NCBI GenBank assembly: GCA_044220875.1
Contig: JBGAQH010000007.1
Coordinates: 132,096 to 196,095 of the forward strand
Length of the DNA: 64,000 bases
Direction: 5' to 3'
From: JAEUIT01 sp044220875
GTDB lineage: Bacteria > Planctomycetota > Phycisphaerae > Phycisphaerales > SM1A02
The translations under genes and the position numbers were made by a program. Below the pieces are notes generated by a model that was not told where the DNA came from, ran no database searches, and saw only the letters and a program-made list of their open reading frames with translations. Every line of letters begins with the position of its first letter. The first letter of the stretch is position 1. This document shows positions 56,510 through 64,000 of this stretch, one piece after another.

Positions 56510-59293
56510 ATGCGCCGCCTGTATCTGTCGTTGACCCTTCTGGTGTGTCTCTTCGCTTCCGTCGCGACGCGTGCGAGCGCCGCAGGGAATCTCTGCTGTC
56601 CGGTTGATCTGACGGGCGACCCGATGGTCGATGGCGCGGACTTGGCGGTCCTACTCGGAGCGTGGGGACCTGCGGCGCCCGGCAACCCCGCGGATCTCGA
56701 CGGGTCGGGGACGGTCGACGGTGCTGATCTCGCCATGCTATTGGGCGGATGGGGACCATGTCCGTCGCCGTGCCTCAAGACGATCCTCTCGGGCTCTGCG
56801 AAGCTCGCGGACGGAACGCCCGTCGCGAACGCGGTGTTGCTGACGAACCTCGGCGGCCAGGGCGTGAGCGCCGTCGGGGGCGACTTCAATTTCGAGGTCG
56901 ATCTGCAGGAAGCGTCCACGTCGCTCGACGTGTCGGCAGCGGTCTCCATCGGAGGCATGACATTCTCGGGGATGAAGAGCGTGACGCCGATTGTCCAGGG
57001 TGGCGTCACCGTCGCTGGCGTCATCACGCTCTCGGAAGGCGGGCCGTGCGTCGGCGATCCGGCGTGGCTTCCGACCTTTGGAGGTATGCCCGGAGCCAAC
57101 GGCGAGGTGTGGGCGATGGCCACCTTCGACGATGGCAGTGGGGCAGGGCCGTCGCTGATCGCCGCCGGAAGTTTCGACGGAATCGGGGGCGTTGCCGCCA
57201 ATCGGATTGCTCGGTGGGACGGTTCGACGTGGACAGCGCTCGGTTCCGGACTGAACGGCATCGTGACATCCCTCATCGTCTTCGACGACGGAAGCGGCCC
57301 GGCGCTCTATGTCGGTGGCAGCTTCACCACCGCCGGCGGCTCGGCCGCCAATCGAATCGCACGATGGGATGGCGTCTCATGGTCGACGCTCGGAGCGGGG
57401 TTCGACGGCGGTGTGCAATGCTTGGCGGTGTTCGATGACGGAGGCGGCCCTTCGCTCTACGCCGCAGGAAGCTTCGGTTCGTCGGGCGGCGTCTTCGTCA
57501 AGTCCGTCGCACGATGGAATGGCTCCTCATGGTTGCCGCTTGGCCTGGGATGCAACGGGCCCGTGTATGCGCTCAGCGTCTTTCCGGGCGCTGGCGGACC
57601 GGTCCTGTGCGCCGGCGGCGCCTTCACAATGGCCGGCGGCTCAGTGGCGAATCGAGCGGCCTCCTGGAACGGCACCTCGTGGACACCCCTCGGGGGCGGC
57701 ATGAACGGAACGGTTCGGACGCTGACGGCATTCGACGACGGTAGCGGCATCTCGCTCTACGCCGGCGGCGACTTTGCCCTCGCCGAGGGTGCGCCCGCCA
57801 ACCACCTCGCCAAGTGGAACGGTTCGAACTGGTTCCAGATTGGGAGCGGCGCGAACGGAAACGTGTGGTCCTTGGCCGTCGCGGACGACGGCAGCGGAAC
57901 GGGCCCCGCACTTTTCGCTGGCGGCGACTTCACGACCGCGGGTAGCACGCCCGCGAGTCGCGTCGCGAAGTGGAGCGGTTCGGCCTGGTCGCCTTTGGGC
58001 GATGGGACGAACAACACGGTGTACTGCCTCGCGACCTTCGACGACGGTCGCGGCGGCGGACCCCAGGCGTGTGTCGGCGGCGTGTTCTCGTTCGCTGGCG
58101 GCGGCGTCGCCAAGCGAATTGCACGATGGGATGGTGCCGTGTGGCGAACGTTCGGGAGTGGCGCCGACGCGGCGATTCATGCCCTCCTCGCGTCCAACGA
58201 CGCCAGCGGACCTGGGCGACTCTACGCCGGAGGCTCATTCTCCGTCGCTGGAGGCGTCGTCATCAATCGAGTTGGAGCATGGGATGGGACGGCCTGGTCC
58301 CCGTTGGGCAGCGGCATGAACAGTTCCGTGCAGACCATGGTGATGTTCGACGACGGGAGCGGGCCGGCGCTTTACGCCGCTGGCGACTTCACGACCGCAG
58401 ATGGTCTTCCCGCGAATCGGGTGGCCAAGTGGACGGGTTCCACATGGGTTGCTGTGGGCAGCGGTTTGAACGGGTCGGTCTTCGCGCTGGCGACGTTCGA
58501 TGACGGAACCGGCAGCGGGCCGGCCCTTTACGCGGGCGGATCGTTCACGCAGAGCGGAGGAAACCCCGTGAACCGAGTCGCGAAGTGGGACGGCACGTCG
58601 TGGTCGGGAGTCGGCGGTGGCGTTGACGGCACGGTGTACGCGCTGGCGATCTTCGACGACGGTGGCGGAAAGGCGATGTACGCCGGCGGATCGTTCCTGA
58701 CCGCCGGCGGCGGGACCGTCAACCGCATTGCGAAATGGAACGGGGAGTCGTGGTCGGCGCTTGGCGCCGGACTTGGCGGTTCGGTCGCGGCGCTCACGAC
58801 GTTCAATGACGGAAGCGGCGGCGGCATGGCCCTGTATGTGGGAGGATCGTTCATGACAGCCGGCGGTGCGAGCGCCAATCAGGTTGCGCGATGGAACGGG
58901 TCAACGTGGTCGCCGCTCGGGAGCGGAACAAACTTGGGCGTGACCGCCCTGACCACGTTCGACGACGACAGTGGGTCAGGACCGGCGCTCTACGTGGGTG
59001 GCAACTTCACGACTGCGGGAGGAGCGTCGATCAATCGAATCGCGCGGTGGAACGGCTCCTCGTGGGCTCCGCTGGGTATTGGATTGCCACTCACGGTGAA
59101 GGCGCTGCTGGCGACCGACCTCGGAAATGGCACCGGTCGGTCGCTGTACGTTGGAGGGGCTTTCGACGTGAGCCCCGCGGCCGACAGCTACATCGCCCGT
59201 TGGGGCTGCGATGGATCTGCGAACGACGGCGCACCGAGCGTGGCGACGCCGGTCGCTGACGTGAAGACGCGAGAGAGGTCGCACTCGCGATAG
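56510..59293 (+). CDS. Large secreted protein with 13 propeller-like repeats and N-terminal dockerin repeats
   Basis: A 927-residue protein. The start is the ATG at 56510, after GAGGG; residues 1-24 are a signal peptide (RRLYLSLTLLVCLFASVATR). Two dockerin-like repeats come next (DPMVDGADLAVLLGAWG, DLDGSGTVDGADLAMLLGGW), unlike other proteins here where they are C-terminal. A carboxypeptidase-regulatory-like beta domain follows (about residues 85-175). Then come 13 repeats of roughly 50 residues, each with NRxARWxGSxWxxLGSGxNG and a strand FDDGSGPALYAGGxFT. The repeats suggest a giant propeller or solenoid displayed at the surface. The ligand is unknown. Confidence 0.8.
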   Translation: MRRLYLSLTLLVCLFASVATRASAAGNLCCPVDLTGDPMVDGADLAVLLGAWGPAAPGNPADLDGSGTVDGADLAMLLGGWGPCPSPCLKTILSGSAKLADGTPVANAVLLTNLGGQGVSAVGGDFNFEVDLQEASTSLDVSAAVSIGGMTFSGMKSVTPIVQGGVTVAGVITLSEGGPCVGDPAWLPTFGGMPGANGEVWAMATFDDGSGAGPSLIAAGSFDGIGGVAANRIARWDGSTWTALGSGLNGIVTSLIVFDDGSGPALYVGGSFTTAGGSAANRIARWDGVSWSTLGAGFDGGVQCLAVFDDGGGPSLYAAGSFGSSGGVFVKSVARWNGSSWLPLGLGCNGPVYALSVFPGAGGPVLCAGGAFTMAGGSVANRAASWNGTSWTPLGGGMNGTVRTLTAFDDGSGISLYAGGDFALAEGAPANHLAKWNGSNWFQIGSGANGNVWSLAVADDGSGTGPALFAGGDFTTAGSTPASRVAKWSGSAWSPLGDGTNNTVYCLATFDDGRGGGPQACVGGVFSFAGGGVAKRIARWDGAVWRTFGSGADAAIHALLASNDASGPGRLYAGGSFSVAGGVVINRVGAWDGTAWSPLGSGMNSSVQTMVMFDDGSGPALYAAGDFTTADGLPANRVAKWTGSTWVAVGSGLNGSVFALATFDDGTGSGPALYAGGSFTQSGGNPVNRVAKWDGTSWSGVGGGVDGTVYALAIFDDGGGKAMYAGGSFLTAGGGTVNRIAKWNGESWSALGAGLGGSVAALTTFNDGSGGGMALYVGGSFMTAGGASANQVARWNGSTWSPLGSGTNLGVTALTTFDDDSGSGPALYVGGNFTTAGGASINRIARWNGSSWAPLGIGLPLTVKALLATDLGNGTGRSLYVGGAFDVSPAADSYIARWGCDGSANDGAPSVATPVADVKTRERSHSR

Positions 59294-59567
59294 TCGTGGT
59301 GGGGCCAACGTGTGGCGGGCGGTTCAGAATGTGGCTGTCCATTCCGAACCGTCCATTCCATGTTGGACAGTCACATTCTGGAGCGATTCGCGACCGACCG
59401 CGAGCCCGGAGTCTCAGGATGTTCGCGGAATCCGACGTTCGAGAATGCTCCGGGCCGCGATTCGGGCCGGCCACTGGCTTTCCGCGCGCGTGTGACAGCG
59501 GCGGGCCAGCGCGACGCCGATTTCCCGCGAGCGATGTTCGATGAGTTCGTTTCCGCCTCGCTGCGGT
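59294..59567. other. Gap between convergent genes holding the palindromic repeat
   Basis: 274 bases between the secreted repeat protein and the transposase end. The palindrome at 59325-59380 is the only clear feature. Beyond it, 59381-59567 shows nothing recognisable. Confidence 0.5.
59325..59380. repeat. Dispersed repeat motif, copy B: inverted pair
   Basis: CAGAATGTGGCTGTCC (59325-59340) faces GGACAGTCACATTCTG (59365-59380), a 16-bp stem with a single mismatch around a 24-base loop. This is the size and shape of a REP/BIME-type palindrome. It lies downstream of the transposase gene's 3' end, between convergent genes. Confidence 0.8.
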
Positions 59568-61100
59568 TCACTCGCGATGCTGTGGCCGGACCGCGTGCAC
59601 GCACGTGCCGCGGCGCCTCGCCGCTTCAGCGCTGAGCGACTCCGGCGAGCCTGAGACCGTTCCTCGCAGTGACACCAGCGCGGTCTGCTTCGTGTCGCTC
59701 GGTGCGGGACGGACCGATGACTTGAAGATCGCATCGATGCGATCTCGCAGCTCATCGGCAAGCGCTTTCGCGGCGTCAATCGTTCGGACCAGCGGCGAGG
59801 GACCGGCCCAGTCGCTGATTGATTCGGACCGCGGCTCTGTGGGCCCGCGCTCCGCACCGCACCGGTCCGCATCGCCCTCATCCCGAACGAACATCCGTCG
59901 CAGCGTTGCCAGTGCAGGTTCCGCGTCCCTGGCGATCGCTCCTCGCTTGTCAGGCCGTGCGTGTCGCCCCTCCTGGTCCGCCAGTGCGATCAGCGTTCCG
60001 AGCGTTACGCCCGGGATCACCGGGACCGCCCCGCAGACGAGCCGCGTCGTGTGGAACGGATTCGGCCACGGCATCATCCACGCCTGCTGGTCGGACTTGA
60101 GTTCCGTTCGCGGCGCCATCGCCTGACCCGAGCCAGATCGGTGTCGGGGGGCCTTTGCCGGTCGCGGGCGACGCTGCAGGGCCTCAGTGACCTCAGTTGT
60201 GGCTCGTGGGGCCACATCGCTTTCTCGGAGCTCTCGCGCCGCGCGCTCGACATCCTCTCGCTCGCCCACGGTAGCGAAGTGCGAGAGCGATTGTGCCTCT
60301 TCGCGAAGCGCGGCGCGGAACGATGCCCGGTGCCGCCCCGCGGCGACCCGTCTTGCGTACTCCTCGTCGTCCAGATCCGCTGCGGAGCCAGGATCGCAGG
60401 GATAGACCGGCGTCCACGACGCATGGACGAATCCCTCCTCGAACGCCTCAGCCTTCGGCTGCAGCGTGGCGTCCCTCAGCAGTCGCTCGATCCTCGTCTT
60501 CAGTGACCCAGGCCTCTGCGTGCCGAGCTCCGACTCAAGTCCCGCATGCACCGCGTTTAGGAGGACATAGACCGATTGCGTGAGTACCGCGCCGTCGTCA
60601 AGCGCCGTGGTGATCCCGTAGCGACCTTGCCAGAAGTGTCCGGAGACCCGGTCCTCGCGGTTCCACCGCTTCGCCGACCATTCCTTCCAGGCCGAGTGGT
60701 AGTGCCCGAGGTCCGCGAGGCGACGGCGGAGCTCCTCGATCCGTGGCTTCTGCGCGACGAGTGCGGCGACGTCGGCGTCGGTTGGCCCCTCGCCTGGATC
60801 GAGGTCGGGGCGGCGCCCCGCGATGGAAAGGAGCAGCCACCGACGTGCGACCTCTTCGTCGCTCCAACACCAGGTGAGTTCGGGGTGGGTGCGGACGATG
60901 CCGTGGACGTGGTTGCCCATCGGCTTGAACTCGATGAGGTCGATGGCAAAGACGCGGGTCGAAAGGAATGCAAGTCGCCGCTCGAGAACGGCGATGCGGT
61001 CAGGGGACTCGAGAAGCCGTTCCCCCCGCGTGCATCGTGAATAGCAGTGGTGAATGCCGCTGACGTCCTGCGCAACGGTAAGCGAGCGTGCGTAGCCCAC
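59568..61100 (-). CDS. REP-associated tyrosine transposase (RAYT, Y1/IS200-like family)
   Basis: A 510-residue protein starting at a GTG with GGAGG upstream. The N-terminal 190 residues are a Y1 transposase domain: VSGIHHCYSRCTRGERLLES, FAIDLIEFKPMGNHVHGIVR with the metal-binding H64-x-H66, SDEEVARRW, VSGHFWQGRYG, and the probable catalytic Y178 in SVYVLLNAVHAGL. Single-strand transposases of this kind act on REP palindromes. The family usually has 'NP' where this one has 'NA'. The remaining 320 residues are not recognised and are longer than usual. Copies of CAGAATGTGGCTGTCC lie on both sides of the gene. Confidence 0.82.
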   Translation of the reverse strand: MGYARSLTVAQDVSGIHHCYSRCTRGERLLESPDRIAVLERRLAFLSTRVFAIDLIEFKPMGNHVHGIVRTHPELTWCWSDEEVARRWLLLSIAGRRPDLDPGEGPTDADVAALVAQKPRIEELRRRLADLGHYHSAWKEWSAKRWNREDRVSGHFWQGRYGITTALDDGAVLTQSVYVLLNAVHAGLESELGTQRPGSLKTRIERLLRDATLQPKAEAFEEGFVHASWTPVYPCDPGSAADLDDEEYARRVAAGRHRASFRAALREEAQSLSHFATVGEREDVERAARELRESDVAPRATTEVTEALQRRPRPAKAPRHRSGSGQAMAPRTELKSDQQAWMMPWPNPFHTTRLVCGAVPVIPGVTLGTLIALADQEGRHARPDKRGAIARDAEPALATLRRMFVRDEGDADRCGAERGPTEPRSESISDWAGPSPLVRTIDAAKALADELRDRIDAIFKSSVRPAPSDTKQTALVSLRGTVSGSPESLSAEAARRRGTCVHAVRPQHRE

Positions 61101-61400
61101 GAATCCTCCGTGCCGGCACGAACCTCTCCCCGGAGGACACCAGCGTCGCCGACACTACCGCGCCGTCGACGGAGGTCCCCATTTCTGGCGGGTTTTCTAG
61201 CGAAATCGCGAACGGTGCGACTCGCCGACTTCTCCACGTTGTCTCCAGAATGTGGCTGTCCAAATTCTGAAGATTGTGACTGTCCATGTCCTGACAAGTC
61301 CTGAGGAGCGGCGACCGCAACGGAATGCGCGGCCGAAGTGCCGCTGCCTGAGCGCGTCGCTGCGCTGAAATGGACTTCTCCCAAGCCCGCGCTTCGCGCG
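61101..61400. other. Gap upstream of the transposase gene
   Basis: 300 bases with no gene. It holds the repeat copy C at 61246 and the promoter region of the transposase, on which no clear -10 could be fixed. Confidence 0.45.
61246..61284 (+). repeat. Dispersed repeat motif, copy C: direct pair
   Basis: CAGAATGTGGCTGTCC at 61246 is followed by a variant GATTGTGACTGTCC ending at 61284 in the same orientation. It lies about 145 bases upstream of the transposase start. TTCTCCACG ahead of it is shared with copy A. Confidence 0.7.
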
Positions 61401-61934
61401 ATGTCGGTGGCGCTTGTCCCGCACGACCCGCGGAGGACAAACCGCGCGACGCGACAATCCGCGCGATTGCGGGGGACGAGGCTCTCGTCATAGCCCGTCG
61501 ACGTTCACCGCCACATGGGATCGGCAGCGATTCCAAGCATCGACGCGGGGCCGATCATCGATCTGATGCCGGTCGTCGGCGACCTCGACAGCCCGATCAT
61601 GCCCGCGCCGCGCTTGCAATGCTTGGCTTTCCCGTCGCACGGTGAGCCTGGAATCGAAGGTCGTCGGTTCTGTCCATGGTGGAAACCCGACGACGGTCGG
61701 CGTGAGATGCACGTCCACACATCCCGAGTGGGAAGCGAACACATCACCGGGCACGTGGCCTTCCGAAATTTCATGCGGGCCTATGCGGCCCAGGCGTGTG
61801 CGCACGAGGCTGAGAGGCGCCGATGTCGCGAACCTGTTCCGGATGCGTCTCGGGCATGCACGGATGCGAACTCGCCGCGGATTGCCACAGCTCAGGCGCA
61901 TGCGATGGTGTGGTCTTCAGCAACGCACTGGTGA
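61401..61934 (+). pseudogene. Decayed GrpB/UPF0157-family gene
   Basis: One frame reads MSVALVPHDPRR at the start, then a TAG (61491-61493), then HMGSAAIPSIDAGPIIDLMP, GEPGIEGRRFCPWW, REMHVHTSRVGSEHITGHVA and FRNFMRAYAAQACAHEAERR. These match the GrpB order HxGSTAVPGLxAKPIIDI, GxxGIxGRRF, HVHxxxxGSxxxxxHLAFRDYLR. Between DLDS and GEPG the family sequence (ARAALAMLGF) lies in another frame, so two compensating frameshifts are needed. One stop and two frameshifts mean an inactive gene. The ending is lost. GrpB proteins are nucleotidyltransferase-fold proteins of unclear role. Confidence 0.7.
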
Positions 61935-62244
61935 GTGCGTGCTGTGCGGGCAAGGTCGAGGCGGGGGGCGGGCGGACGACGTCGCCTTTTCTCCCGGCTT
62001 CCCTCATCGCGCGACAGCCGATCCCACCCGCGCACCCGCGAGTCCGAACCAACGAACTTCATTCGGTCATCAGGCACGGGACCTCAGCGCAGGTGAGTAC
62101 CGACCTGTCATCCCCGCTGTGATGGGCCGATCGACAGAGCGCTTCCGCTACAGTCCGAGCTCGCTTGATGCATGCGACGCAGCGCGACGGCGATGGTGCC
62201 GGTCGCGTCGCGTGTCCTGCCTGCGTTGCGTGAAGGAGCTGTCG
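61935..62244. other. Upstream region of the tyrosine phenol-lyase gene
   Basis: 310 bases without a gene. TACAGT (62149-62154) could be a -10 element giving a leader of about 85 bases. AAGGAG at 62233-62238 is the ribosome binding site for the lyase. No attenuator or riboswitch was recognised. Confidence 0.4.
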
Positions 62245-63648
62245 ATGCGGAAGCGTTCCTGGGCCGAGCCGTTCAAGATCAAGATGGTCGAGCCGCTGCG
62301 GATGATCTCCGCGGCCGATCGGGCCAAGGCCGCAGCGGACGCGGGCTTCAACACCTTCCTGCTGAAGAGCGAGGACGTCTACATCGACCTGCTCACTGAT
62401 TCGGGCACGAGCGCGATGAGCGACCGCCAGTGGGCGGGCATGATGCTCGGCGACGAGGCCTACGCCGGCAGCGCGAACTACTACCACCTTGAAGATGTCG
62501 TCCGTCGCCACTACGGCTACCGCCATCTGATTCCAACCCACCAGGGCCGCGGCGCCGAACACATCCTCAGTCGCCTGCTCATCAAGCCCGGCGACGTGGT
62601 GCCCGGCAACATGTACTTCACGACCACCCGCGCCCATCAGGAGCTCGCGGGGGCCCGCTTCGTCGACGTGATCTGCGATGCCGCCCACAATCCCGCCGAC
62701 GAGTCACCCTTCAAGGGCAACGTCGATCTTGCGAAGCTCGAGGCCCTCATCGCCCGAGTCGGGGCCGATCGCATCCCATACCTCTGCATGCAATGCTGCG
62801 TGAACATGGCCGGCGGCCAGCCGATCAGCATGGCCAACGTCGCGGCCACGAGCGCCCTCTGCCGCAAGCACGGGATCAAAGTCATGCTCGACGCGACGAG
62901 GGCGGTCGAGAACGCGTACTTCATCAAGGAACGCGAGCCCGGCTACTCGAACAAGTCGGTTGCGGACATCCTGCTGGAGATCTGCTCCCATTCCGACGGC
63001 TGCACGAACTCGGCGAAGAAGGACTGCCTGGTCAACATCGGCGGCTTCCTGTGCGTGAACGATGACGACCTCGCCGAGCGTGCACGAAACCTGGTCGTCC
63101 TCTTCGAGGGGCTGCACACCTACGGCGGTCTCGCCGGTCGCGACATGGAGGCGATGGCGATCGGCATCACCGAGTCGGTGCAGTTCGACCACATCCGGGC
63201 CCGCATCGGTCAGGTGGAGTACCTCGGCGGGCTCCTCGACCGCGAGGGCGTTCCAATCGTCAAGCCGGTCGGTGGCCACGGCATCTTCCTCGACGCGTCG
63301 AAGTTCCTGCCGCACATTCCGCGAAGCCAGTTTCCCGCCCAAGCACTCGCAGCTGCCCTCTACGTCGAATCGGGCGTCCGAACGATGGAACGCGGCACCG
63401 TCTCGGCCGGCCGTGATCCCGACACGGGCAAGAACATCGAGCCCAAGCTCGAGCTGGTGCGGCTGACGATCCCGCGCCGGGTCTATACCCAGGCTCACAT
63501 GGATGTCACCGCGGAGAGTGTCTGGGCGCTCTTCGACGCACCGGAACGGGTCGTCGGGCTCGAGTTCACGTTCGAGCCGACCTACCTCCGGTTCTTCCAG
63601 TCTCGCTTCAAGCCAGTGGAGGGCGACGTGGTCCTGCGGAACGCATAA
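62245..63648 (+). CDS. tpl: Tyrosine phenol-lyase
   Basis: A 467-residue PLP enzyme splitting tyrosine to phenol, pyruvate and ammonia. The ATG at 62245 has AAGGAG six bases upstream. TPL rather than tryptophanase is indicated by residues equivalent to TPL Arg381 and Phe448 (MERG with R383; LRFFQ with F450) and by the TTT run at 126-128. The catalytic Tyr71 equivalent is Y73 (GDEAYAGS) and the PLP lysine is K259 in SAKKDCLVN. PTHQGRGAEH, AGGQPISMAN, YGGLAGRDMEAMAIG and RLTIPRRVYTQAHMD are intact. No tyrosine permease or regulator gene is adjacent. It lies among accessory DNA. Confidence 0.93.
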   Translation: MRKRSWAEPFKIKMVEPLRMISAADRAKAAADAGFNTFLLKSEDVYIDLLTDSGTSAMSDRQWAGMMLGDEAYAGSANYYHLEDVVRRHYGYRHLIPTHQGRGAEHILSRLLIKPGDVVPGNMYFTTTRAHQELAGARFVDVICDAAHNPADESPFKGNVDLAKLEALIARVGADRIPYLCMQCCVNMAGGQPISMANVAATSALCRKHGIKVMLDATRAVENAYFIKEREPGYSNKSVADILLEICSHSDGCTNSAKKDCLVNIGGFLCVNDDDLAERARNLVVLFEGLHTYGGLAGRDMEAMAIGITESVQFDHIRARIGQVEYLGGLLDREGVPIVKPVGGHGIFLDASKFLPHIPRSQFPAQALAAALYVESGVRTMERGTVSAGRDPDTGKNIEPKLELVRLTIPRRVYTQAHMDVTAESVWALFDAPERVVGLEFTFEPTYLRFFQSRFKPVEGDVVLRNA

Positions 63649-64000
63649 CGCACGCACGGCGGGGGCTTCGGGTGCTCTTCTTGAAGGTGGCCGTCCAGGC
63701 CTTCGGCCCAAGATGGTCCGGCGTCAGGCCTCAGCGAAGCGCTGTCCACGGGCCATCCAGAATGTGGCTGTCCAATCGTGCCGAATCGTGCCAACCCAAG
63801 ATGGTCCGGCGTCAGGCCTCAGCGAAGCGCTGTCCACGGGCCATCCCGAATGTGGCTGTCCAATCGTGCCAAGTCCAATCGTGCCAATCGTGCCGTCCAA
63901 TCATGCTGGACGAGGTGATCCAGCGAGGACGTCGGGCGTCGTCGGAAGCCATCGAACCGATTGATAGAGAGCGGCACGGCGCGGTCGTTCATGGCGCCCA
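63649..64000. other. Non-coding end of the window with tandem repeats
   Basis: 352 bases with no supported gene. It is dominated by the 88-bp duplication listed below and by short TCCAATCGTGCC repeats near 63860-63900. Any gene beyond 63910 is cut by the window end. Confidence 0.5.
63707..63872 (+). repeat. 88-bp direct duplication carrying dispersed motif copies D and E
   Basis: CCCAAGATGGTCCGGCGTCA starts at 63707 and again at 63795. About 78 bases are nearly identical in the two copies, including GGCCTCAGCGAAGCGCTGTC. Each ends in the dispersed motif: CAGAATGTGGCTGTCC (63758) and CGAATGTGGCTGTCC (63847), followed by AATCGTGCC. Shorter TCCAATCGTGCC repeats trail behind. The motif is thus carried in a longer repeated block here. 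Confidence 0.85.

Noticed and set aside
62245..63648. Tryptophanase (tnaA) as the identity of the lyase
   Set aside because: Arg in MERG and Phe in LRFF match tyrosine phenol-lyase; tryptophanase has other residues at both positions.

Overview
The window looks like a chromosome segment of a high-GC planctomycete of the Phycisphaerae type. The support is indirect but consistent. Secreted proteins carry paired dockerin-like calcium-binding repeats (DxDGxGxVDGADLAxLLGAWG) of the kind named GC-type dockerin in that class. A Gram-negative envelope is implied by kdsA, flagella are present, and an mcsA-mcsB arginine kinase pair and a cdaA-ybbR pair occur together. No rRNA and no complete tRNA was seen.

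Layout. 1-5.4 kb is accessory: the end of a dockerin-tagged secreted protein, a frameshifted GNAT acetyltransferase, a tandem array of 71-bp units built from the 3' end of a tRNA-Arg(TCT), a NucS-like PD-(D/E)XK nuclease and an EVE-HNH nuclease. 5.4-13.4 kb holds an SGNH hydrolase with dockerin repeats, an SPFH/prohibitin protein, nuoC, purH, a PQQ-type propeller and ribE. 13.6-29.9 kb holds signalling and housekeeping genes: a hybrid histidine kinase, an RsbU-type phosphatase, a DUF192 lipoprotein coupled to gluQRS, a pterin carbinolamine dehydratase, mcsA-mcsB, kdsA, a DUF1444 protein, pabA/trpG, a dockerin-tagged secreted protein, a dual TlpA-type thioredoxin and a Gfo/Idh/MocA oxidoreductase. 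29.9-37.1 kb holds tyrS between two copies of a CACAGAG-rich palindromic element, then cdaA-ybbR, and three overlapping genes ending in an RDD membrane protein.

37.4-55.6 kb is one co-directional flagellar cluster: TPR protein, flgN-like, sensor kinase and sigma54-dependent regulator, flgB, flgC, fliE, fliF, fliG, fliH, fliI, fliJ, a motE-like gene, fliK, flgD, a small flagellar-operon protein and flgE. It encodes the rod, MS-ring, switch, export ATPase and hook pieces together with a dedicated two-component system. Many starts overlap the preceding stop (ATGA, GTGA or TGATG). The motE-like gene and fliK overlap by about 420 bases in different frames.

55.6-64 kb is accessory again: a large secreted protein with 13 propeller-like repeats and dockerin repeats at its N-terminus, a REP-associated tyrosine transposase (RAYT) bracketed by copies of a dispersed motif (CAGAATGTGGCTGTCC), a decayed GrpB-family gene, and tyrosine phenol-lyase. 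The RAYT with its repeats and the tRNA-derived tandem array are the strongest candidates for something undescribed.

Several operon-leading genes have a TANNNT hexamer ending only 6-10 bases before the start codon and no Shine-Dalgarno sequence, which suggests leaderless transcripts. Genes inside operons more often have a clear GGAG or AAGGAG.
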